5,998 nucleotides of DNA from Gammaproteobacteria bacterium (GTDB lineage Bacteria; Pseudomonadota; Gammaproteobacteria; JAPPPA01). Shown one piece after another: positions 1-4,253 of the stretch (positions are counted from its first letter, which is position 1; each line of letters starts with the position of its first letter). The stretch is from the NCBI GenBank assembly GCA_028817755.1, contig JAPPPA010000220.1:1-5998 (forward strand). The letters are read 5' to 3'. The notes beneath the pieces are model-generated. The model was not told the origin of the DNA, did no database searches, and was given only the letters and a program-made list of their open reading frames with translations. Both the position numbers and the translations under genes were made by a program.

Positions 1-932
1 TAATTGAGCAAGCAGAGCAGGGCGTGGAGTACTTCACCATTCATGCCGGTGTGCTGCTGCAATACGTGCCGCTCACCGCCAAGCGTTTAACTGGCATCGT
101 GTCGCGTGGTGGCTCGATCATGGCGAAGTGGTGTTTGGCGCACCATAAAGAAAACTTCCTTTACACCCATTTCGCTGACATCTGCGAAATCATGAAGCAG
201 TACGACGTCAGCTTCTCGCTTGGCGATGGCCTACGTCCCGGTTGTGTTGCCGACAGTAATGACGAAGCGCAGTTTGGCGAATTACGCACCTTGGGCGAGC
301 TCACCAAGATCGCTTGGGAACATGATGTGCAGGTCATGATTGAAGGCCCTGGCCACGTACCGATGCAACGCATTAAGGTGAACATGACCGAGCAGCTAGA
401 AAGCTGCATGGAGGCGCCGTTTTACACACTCGGCCCACTGACCACGGATATTGCGCCGGCTTACGATCACATCACCAGCGCGATTGGTGCGGCTCAGATT
501 GGTTGGTATGGCACCGCCATGCTTTGCTACGTAACGCCTAAAGAACACCTTGGCTTGCCGAACCGTGACGATGTGCGTGAAGGCATCATTACCTACAAAT
601 TGGCGGCGCATGCGGCCGATTTGGCGAAAGGCTTTCCGGGCGCTCAAGTGCGTGACAATGCTTTGTCAAAAGCGCGTTTTGAATTCCGTTGGGAAGATCA
701 GTTCAACCTCTCGCTTGATCCTGAAAAGGCGCGTGAATTCCACGACGAAACCATGCCGAAAGAAGCGCACAAAGTGGCGCACTTCTGCTCAATGTGTGGC
801 CCTAGCTTCTGCTCGATGAAAATCACCCAAGACGTACGCGACTACGCGGCGGCGCAAGAAGCTCAAGAAGGCATGGAGCAGAAATCGAAAGAGTTCCTAG
901 AGCAAGGCGCCGAAGTTTATAAAACGGTTTAG
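1..932 (+). CDS. thiC: Phosphomethylpyrimidine synthase ThiC, C-terminal part (5' end outside window)
   Basis: ThiC is a cytoplasmic radical-SAM enzyme that rearranges aminoimidazole ribotide into hydroxymethylpyrimidine phosphate, the pyrimidine half of thiamin. The frame is open from base 3, giving about 309 residues, roughly the last half of a protein that is about 630 aa in E. coli; the start codon lies off the left edge. Seen directly: the conserved blocks FTIHAGVLL, GIVSRGGSIMAKWCLAHHKEN, SFSLGDGLRPG, EGPGHVPM and CYVTPKEHLGLP, and near the C terminus the cluster CSMCGPSFC (786-812). This is the CX2CX4C pattern that ThiC uses for its 4Fe-4S cluster, in place of the classical radical-SAM CX3CX2C. 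The histidines in GPGHVP and KEHLG lie 64 residues apart, which fits the two metal-binding histidines of characterised ThiC. The catalytic C-terminal part looks intact, and the gene ends in TAG 17 nt before hemB. A TPP riboswitch, common ahead of thiC, would be off-window. Confidence 0.97.
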   Translation, partial: IEQAEQGVEYFTIHAGVLLQYVPLTAKRLTGIVSRGGSIMAKWCLAHHKENFLYTHFADICEIMKQYDVSFSLGDGLRPGCVADSNDEAQFGELRTLGELTKIAWEHDVQVMIEGPGHVPMQRIKVNMTEQLESCMEAPFYTLGPLTTDIAPAYDHITSAIGAAQIGWYGTAMLCYVTPKEHLGLPNRDDVREGIITYKLAAHAADLAKGFPGAQVRDNALSKARFEFRWEDQFNLSLDPEKAREFHDETMPKEAHKVAHFCSMCGPSFCSMKITQDVRDYAAAQEAQEGMEQKSKEFLEQGAEVYKTV

Positions 933-935
933 AGC

Positions 936-939
936 AGGA
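936..939 (+). promoter_or_regulatory. Ribosome binding site of hemB
   Basis: The tetramer AGGA sits 10 nt before the ATG at 950, inside the 17-nt gap between thiC and hemB. It is the only purine-rich Shine-Dalgarno candidate there apart from a weaker AAGAAAG just downstream, and it supports the ATG at 950 as the start of hemB. Confidence 0.55.
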
Positions 940-949
940 TAAGAAAGCC

Positions 950-1939
950 ATGAGTTTCCCAGCTACCCGTCTCCGTCGAAACCGCCGCACCGAGTTCACC
1001 CGTAACTTGGTGCGAGAAAACAGCCTAAGCGCCAGTGACCTCATCTGGCCGGTGTTTATTCACGAAGGTGAAAACCGCCGTGAAGCCGTGCCATCCATGC
1101 CCGGCGTTGAGCGTTTGAGCATCGATCAGCTTTTGATTGAGGCTGAGCAGGCGGCTGAACTGGGCATTCCGGCGATCGTGCTGTTCCCGGTAATTGAAGC
1201 GGACAAAAAATCACTGGACGCTGCAGAAGCTTGGAGTGATGACGGTTTAGTGCAGCGCGCAGTGCGTGCGCTAAAAGTCGGCGTGCCAGATATCGGTGTG
1301 ATTACCGACGTCGCGCTAGACCCGTACACCAGTCACGGCCAAGACGGTTTGATTGATGAAGACGGTTACGTGATGAATGATGAAACTGTTGAAGCACTGG
1401 TAAACCAAGCGCTCAGCCATGCCGCTGCCGGTGCCGATATTGTGTCGCCTTCGGACATGATGGATGGCCGCATCGGCGCTATTCGTGGCGCGCTTGAAGG
1501 TAACGGTTATAGCAATACCGCGATTTTGTCTTACGCCGCCAAATACGCCAGTAGCTTTTACGGCCCGTTTCGCGACGCGGTTGGCTCGGCTGGCAACTTG
1601 GGTAAGGCTGATAAAAAGCAGTACCAAATGGATCCAGCCAATAGCGATGAAGCACTGTGTGAAGTAGAGCTAGACCTGCAAGAAGGCGCGGATATGGTCA
1701 TGGTAAAACCGGGTATGCCATATCTAGATATTGTCACCCGCGTCAAAGAAACCTTTGGCGTGCCTACTTTTGCTTATCAGGTGAGTGGTGAATACGCCAT
1801 GCTTAAAGCCGCTAGTCAAAACGGTTGGCTGGAAGAAGAGCAAGTGGTGATGGAGTCGTTACTTTGCTTCAAACGCGCCGGTTGTGATGCGATTCTGACT
1901 TACTATGCCAAGCAAGTCGCTCAACACCTAAATCAATAG
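950..1939 (+). CDS. hemB: Delta-aminolevulinic acid dehydratase (porphobilinogen synthase), Mg-type
   Basis: HemB condenses two molecules of 5-aminolevulinate into porphobilinogen, the first common pyrrole of haem, sirohaem and cobalamin synthesis; it acts in the cytoplasm, usually as an octamer. The 329-aa product is full length for the family. Seen directly: the catalytic Schiff-base lysines K198 (in SYAAKYASS) and K253 (in MVMVKPGMPYLD), and the metal region DVALDPYTSHGQDG (residues 120-133). Where the zinc enzymes of E. coli or human have three cysteines, this protein has A122, D124 and D132, the pattern of the Pseudomonas aeruginosa magnesium-dependent enzyme. The N-terminal arm (PATRLRRNRR) is also typical of that group. 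The ATG is chosen for its AGGA site and because the product starts like its homologues. The gene lies 17 nt after thiC, and its TAG shares one base with the GTG start of the next gene, so all three are probably cotranscribed. Confidence 0.97.
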   Translation: MSFPATRLRRNRRTEFTRNLVRENSLSASDLIWPVFIHEGENRREAVPSMPGVERLSIDQLLIEAEQAAELGIPAIVLFPVIEADKKSLDAAEAWSDDGLVQRAVRALKVGVPDIGVITDVALDPYTSHGQDGLIDEDGYVMNDETVEALVNQALSHAAAGADIVSPSDMMDGRIGAIRGALEGNGYSNTAILSYAAKYASSFYGPFRDAVGSAGNLGKADKKQYQMDPANSDEALCEVELDLQEGADMVMVKPGMPYLDIVTRVKETFGVPTFAYQVSGEYAMLKAASQNGWLEEEQVVMESLLCFKRAGCDAILTYYAKQVAQHLNQ

Positions 1940-1941
1940 TG
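1937..1941 (+). promoter_or_regulatory. TAGTG stop/start overlap coupling hemB to yjbQ
   Basis: The last base of the hemB stop codon TAG (1937-1939) is the first base of the next gene's start codon GTG (1939-1941). The 30 bases upstream (within the end of hemB) hold no clear Shine-Dalgarno sequence. Together this suggests that translation of the downstream gene depends on ribosomes finishing hemB. The arrangement is seen; the coupling is inferred. Confidence 0.6.
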
Positions 1942-2352
1942 GCCTTTCAGCAGCAACTCAGTTTCCGCACATCGGGTCGTGGCTTAATTGATATCAGCAA
2001 AGATATTCAAGCTGTGGTTTCACAAAGCGGTGCCGATATTGGCTTGTGTAATGTCTTTGTGCCGCATACCAGTGCCAGTCTTATCCTGAATGAGAACTGG
2101 GACCCAGATGTGCAAACTGATTTAGAAGCCTTCTTCGCGCGCCTAGTGCCAGACGGCGATCCGCTGTTTATTCATACCAGCGAAGGCCCCGACGATATGC
2201 CGGCGCATGTTCGTACCGCCTTAACGCAATCGTCTGTTTCTATTCCTATTACCGGCGGCCAGCTCGCAACGGGTACTTGGCAAGGTCTGTATTTGTGGGA
2301 ACACCGCACGGCGCCGCATCAACGAAAAATAACCGTAACGGTAGTGACATGA
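1939..2352 (+). CDS. yjbQ: YjbQ-family protein (UPF0047; 'secondary thiamine-phosphate synthase enzyme')
   Basis: This 137-aa protein has the normal length of the YjbQ/UPF0047 family and carries its signatures: PHTSASLILNEN (residues 42-53), HTSEGPDDMPAHVR (79-92) and GTWQGLYLWEHR (112-123). The conserved histidines and acidic residues of these blocks lie in the presumed active-site pocket. In E. coli the family member was reported to have a weak thiamin-phosphate synthase activity that can replace ThiE when overproduced; its normal role is not settled. The start is the GTG overlapping the hemB stop, since the product then begins with the expected AFQQQLSF strand and no other start lies nearby. 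The 3' end overlaps the next gene through ATGA. Location two genes after thiC is consistent with a thiamin link but does not prove one. Family assignment is secure; biochemical role is not. Confidence 0.93.
   Translation: MAFQQQLSFRTSGRGLIDISKDIQAVVSQSGADIGLCNVFVPHTSASLILNENWDPDVQTDLEAFFARLVPDGDPLFIHTSEGPDDMPAHVRTALTQSSVSIPITGGQLATGTWQGLYLWEHRTAPHQRKITVTVVT
2349..2352 (+). promoter_or_regulatory. ATGA start/stop overlap coupling yjbQ to the 171-aa hypothetical gene
   Basis: The ATG of the downstream gene (2349-2351) overlaps the TGA stop of yjbQ (2350-2352), the classic arrangement for termination-reinitiation. No strong Shine-Dalgarno sequence precedes it. Instead a short imperfect palindrome, ACCGTAACGGT (2332-2342), occupies the position where one would be expected. 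A longer in-frame reading from TTG at 2277 is possible but would run 76 bases into yjbQ. Confidence 0.6.
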
Positions 2353-2864
2353 GTTATTGCTTAGCCGATGTATTGGCTGTGAATTTAGACGACTTTACGC
2401 TGCAAGAAATAGCGGCCGACGCCATACCTAAAGAAGCCGATGCAGCGCATTGCGAGTATGTGTTTGGCTACAGCGTTGCTGCCCACGACTGGGATGGCGG
2501 CAGCCTTGTAGTGATTACCGACAACGAAGAAGAAGGTGGTGGTGATCAGTGTCGCCTAGTGCAAGGTAATGCTGCGGCTTATTGTGCGGCGTTTGCATTA
2601 AATATGGCTGCTGATGCGGCCTCGCAGTCAGCCGAATTATTTTTATCTAATTCGGTCGCACAAAACCTTTATGAGGAAATGCAGGCGCAAGGCGATGAAC
2701 CGGTAACCGTTTTGTATCGCAGTGCCAAAACCTTTCAGGCGACGAGCTTGGGCGAGTTTGCGAACCGTGCAGCGGCTGAAGCCGCGGTGGCGGAGCAGAA
2801 GCCTGCGGCGATTACGATTGGTTATTGGGTGAGCTGTTACCTAGACACCGACGCGTACGCCTAA
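2349..2864 (+). CDS. Hypothetical protein, 171 aa, last gene of the thiC-hemB-yjbQ string
   Basis: I do not recognise this family. The product is 171 aa, acidic and alanine-rich, with no signal peptide and no stretch hydrophobic enough for a membrane helix, so it is probably cytoplasmic. Visible traits are an acidic and glycine-rich patch around residues 57-66 (TDNEEEGGGD), five scattered cysteines (C4, C35, C68, C79, C163) that form no known metal motif, an alanine-rich region at 75-92, an amphipathic helix-like segment from about 134 to 150, and a C-terminal beta-like stretch (ITIGYWVSCYLD). It reads like a small alpha/beta globular protein. The start is the ATG overlapping the yjbQ stop. 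Synteny and coupling argue that it is a real, translated gene whose amount is linked to YjbQ. Its TAA overlaps by four bases the stop of the globin gene on the other strand. Confidence 0.8.
   Translation: MSYCLADVLAVNLDDFTLQEIAADAIPKEADAAHCEYVFGYSVAAHDWDGGSLVVITDNEEEGGGDQCRLVQGNAAAYCAAFALNMAADAASQSAELFLSNSVAQNLYEEMQAQGDEPVTVLYRSAKTFQATSLGEFANRAAAEAAVAEQKPAAITIGYWVSCYLDTDAYA
2861..2864. other. Tail-to-tail overlap of convergent genes
   Basis: The bases CTAA hold both stop codons: TAA (2862-2864) of the plus-strand 171-aa gene and TAG (complement of 2861-2863) of the minus-strand globin gene. I looked on both sides for a GC-rich hairpin with a T-run and found none, so the two transcripts probably overlap in antisense over some distance. 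Confidence 0.9.
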
Positions 2865-3277
2865 GGGCTCAGCTGGTTACTAATATTTACTTGCCGTATA
2901 CGTTCGGCCGGCACCCGCAGTTGGGTCAGTAAATAGGTTTTAAAGTCAGTCGCGTAGGGCTGCTCGTCAATCGCTAGTTCCATGCAACGCAGCCAAGCAT
3001 CGCGCTCGGCGTCACCAATCGGAAACGGCTTGTGGAAGATTGGGATACGAATGCCACCGTAGTGCTCGGCATACAAGCGCGGGCCGCCGAGCCATCCACT
3101 TAAAAAGTAGGTCAGCTTACGGCGAGATTCGCTTAAGTCTTGTGGGTGCATGGCGCGGATTTTGGCTGCCTCGGGCAGCTTGTCCATCTGCTCATAAAAG
3201 GCATCGACCAAAGCGGTAACCCCTTCCAAAGCACCCGCAGCCTGATAAGAGGCATCGTCGGTACCGTAAGCTTTCAT
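2861..3277 (-). CDS. Group II truncated haemoglobin (trHbO/GlbO-like)
   Basis: This is a 138-aa 2-on-2 globin that binds haem and O2 (and probably NO or peroxide) in the cytoplasm; members of group II are linked to oxygen delivery, redox defence or NO/peroxide detoxification. Seen directly: AFYEQMDKLPEAAKIRAMH (26-44) with a candidate B10 tyrosine Y28, then SGWLGGPRLYAEHYG (60-74), then the F-helix block FHKPFPIGDAERDAWL (81-96). In that block H82 is the proximal haem ligand (F8) and W95 is the G8 tryptophan that marks group II. The ATG at 3277 is chosen: a TTG at 3313 in the same frame would overlap the upstream DUF1428 gene and add a tail unlike globins. A modest AGGT lies 11 nt upstream, across the DUF1428 stop codon. 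It is the last gene of the minus-strand string, 13 nt after DUF1428. The physiological ligand cannot be read from sequence. Confidence 0.93.
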   Translation of the reverse strand: MKAYGTDDASYQAAGALEGVTALVDAFYEQMDKLPEAAKIRAMHPQDLSESRRKLTYFLSGWLGGPRLYAEHYGGIRIPIFHKPFPIGDAERDAWLRCMELAIDEQPYATDFKTYLLTQLRVPAERIRQVNISNQLSP

Positions 3278-3290
3278 GTTTCTATTGAAC

Positions 3291-3644
3291 CTATCGCTGC
3301 AAGATAGTTTCAAAGCCGCCGAGAATCATGCGTTTGCCATCAAATGGCATCTCCTCACTCATGCACTTTAGTCGCTCATCTTGCATAAACAGCTCGTTGC
3401 CGCGATCTCGGGCTTCGCGTGATTCCCACGTAACCCAAGAAAAAACCACGGTTTCGTTAGGTTCACATTTAACCGCCATAGGGAAGGACGTCACTTCTCC
3501 ATCAGGAATGTCGTTGCCCCAGCTTTCCACCACCTCCAATGCGCCTAAATCCTTGTAAATTTCGGCGATCGCTTCGGCCAGTGCCAAATATTCCGCTTTG
3601 TTGGCTGTGGGTACCGCCAACACAAACCCGTCTATATAAGCCAT
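3291..3644 (-). CDS. DUF1428 family protein (YbaA-like)
   Basis: The 117-aa product matches the DUF1428 family (E. coli YbaA type) over its full length, with the N-terminal strand MAYIDGFVLAVP, the central block LEVVESWGNDIPDGEVTSFP (36-55), the block VVFSWVTWESREARDRG (66-82) and the C-terminal MPFDGKRMILGGFE (99-112). These proteins are predicted to adopt a dimeric alpha/beta-barrel (ferredoxin-like) fold; no enzymatic function is established, and some databases carry an unsupported 'RNA signal recognition particle' label. The ATG at 3644 is chosen over a TTG at 3677 because it has a good Shine-Dalgarno sequence and begins exactly like the family, whereas the longer form would overlap the upstream cytochrome gene by 17 nt. 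The gene lies between a cytochrome b561 and a globin, which hints at a redox or small-molecule role; that is inference. Confidence 0.92.
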   Translation of the reverse strand: MAYIDGFVLAVPTANKAEYLALAEAIAEIYKDLGALEVVESWGNDIPDGEVTSFPMAVKCEPNETVVFSWVTWESREARDRGNELFMQDERLKCMSEEMPFDGKRMILGGFETILQR

Positions 3645-3650
3645 TCTCAG

Positions 3651-3658
3651 CCTCTCTC
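3651..3658 (-). promoter_or_regulatory. Ribosome binding site of the DUF1428 gene
   Basis: On the minus strand this reads GAGAGAGG and ends 6 nt before the ATG at 3644. It is the clearest Shine-Dalgarno sequence in the minus-strand string, lies in the 16-nt gap after the cytochrome stop, and decides the start of the gene. Confidence 0.75.
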
Positions 3659-3660
3659 GA

Positions 3661-4221
3661 TTAAACCGCTTTGCCAAGCATGCGGCGCAAAGTGCCGTCT
3701 TTATCTACCACATGGTGTTTCAGCGCGCCTGCAATATGTAGTGCCACAGCGCCCATCATAATTTTGCCGATGAGTCCGTGAGCGCTATGCGCTGCACCAG
3801 CAATCTCGCCGTTGTGTGCGATGACCTTGCCCGGATTCTCTGGGTCTGGGTTCATTGCCACGACTTCCCAGCCGAATACGTCTACGCCATAACCGCCAAG
3901 CGCAGACATTAAAAAACCAGAAATAGGCATCAGCAAAGTGCCAATAATCAGTGCCCAATGGACGATTTTAGAAAGCACTTGTTCGTGGCGTTGATATTGC
4001 GATACCGGCGTAGGCCAGCCATTTTTAATGCGCCACGCTACACGCGCCACAATCACGAAAAAGATCAAAAAGCCCAAAGCTTTGTGAATCGGGTAGAGCG
4101 CATAAATCTCAAACATTTCCATGGCTTGGCCCGCGGCAAGCAAGCCAATCATGGTGAGCCCAACAATCCAATGTAAGGCAACGGTGGTTTTGCTGAGTTG
4201 GCTGGCGGTGTCTTTTTGCAT
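3661..4221 (-). CDS. Cytochrome b561 family membrane protein
   Basis: This 186-aa integral membrane protein resembles the bacterial di-haem cytochrome b561 family (CybB/YodB, related to hydrogenase b-type subunits), which passes electrons between the quinone pool and other partners in the inner membrane. Four hydrophobic segments are visible: about 14-33, 45-64, 86-107 and 147-166. Histidines lie where haem ligands are expected: H17 in helix 1 (VALHWIVG), H46 in helix 2 (YPIHKALGF), H88 in helix 3 (IVHWALI), and H148 or H162 near and in helix 4 (SAHGLIGKIMMGAVALHIAGALKHH). The loop between helices 3 and 4 (about 112-144) is hydrophilic and rich in Asp, Asn and Pro. The ATG at 4221 gives a typical N terminus; only a weak AAAAAGAA precedes it. 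It follows hsdR by 32 nt and precedes DUF1428 by 16 nt. The electron donor and acceptor cannot be told from sequence. Confidence 0.93.
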   Translation of the reverse strand: MQKDTASQLSKTTVALHWIVGLTMIGLLAAGQAMEMFEIYALYPIHKALGFLIFFVIVARVAWRIKNGWPTPVSQYQRHEQVLSKIVHWALIIGTLLMPISGFLMSALGGYGVDVFGWEVVAMNPDPENPGKVIAHNGEIAGAAHSAHGLIGKIMMGAVALHIAGALKHHVVDKDGTLRRMLGKAV

Positions 4222-4253
4222 AAGACTAGTTCTTTTTACGGTTGGGTCTTTAT
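4222..4253 (-). other. Short intergenic gap between hsdR and the cytochrome gene
   Basis: This 32-bp gap is the longest noncoding stretch in the window. It is AT-rich and contains ACTAGT inside an imperfect inverted repeat (4222-4234). I see neither a terminator hairpin with T-run nor a convincing -35/-10 pair confined to it. A promoter for the cytochrome gene could still reach back into the end of hsdR. Confidence 0.5.

Noticed and set aside
24..26. GTG at 24 as the start of the ThiC fragment
   Set aside because: The frame continues upstream to base 3 with IEQAEQG, which matches ThiC, so this is an internal valine codon and the gene is truncated by the window, not by nature.
1316..1627. Minus-strand and alternate-frame open frames inside hemB and thiC, such as the 103-codon frame here
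   Set aside because: They lie within well-conserved genes, show no recognisable domain and have compositions expected of shadow frames.
2277..2348. Extended start of the 171-aa gene at TTG 2277
   Set aside because: It lies wholly inside the conserved GTWQGLYLWEHR-to-end part of yjbQ; the ATGA overlap at 2349 is the normal arrangement.
2853..2860. GCGTACGC palindrome near the convergent stops as a bidirectional terminator
   Set aside because: An eight-base self-complement has no loop and no adjacent T-run on either strand.
3278..3313. Longer globin reading frame starting at TTG 3313
   Set aside because: It would overlap the end of DUF1428 by 23 nt, uses a rare start and adds 12 residues unlike globin N termini; the ATG at 3277 fits better.
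3645..3677. Longer DUF1428 reading frame starting at TTG 3677
   Set aside because: It overlaps the cytochrome gene, and the strong GAGAGAGG site points to the ATG at 3644, which also gives the family's usual first residues.
4222..4234. Inverted repeat AAGACTAGTTCTT as an operator or terminator
   Set aside because: The symmetry is imperfect, the only full palindrome is the six-base ACTAGT, and there is no GC-rich stem with a T-run.
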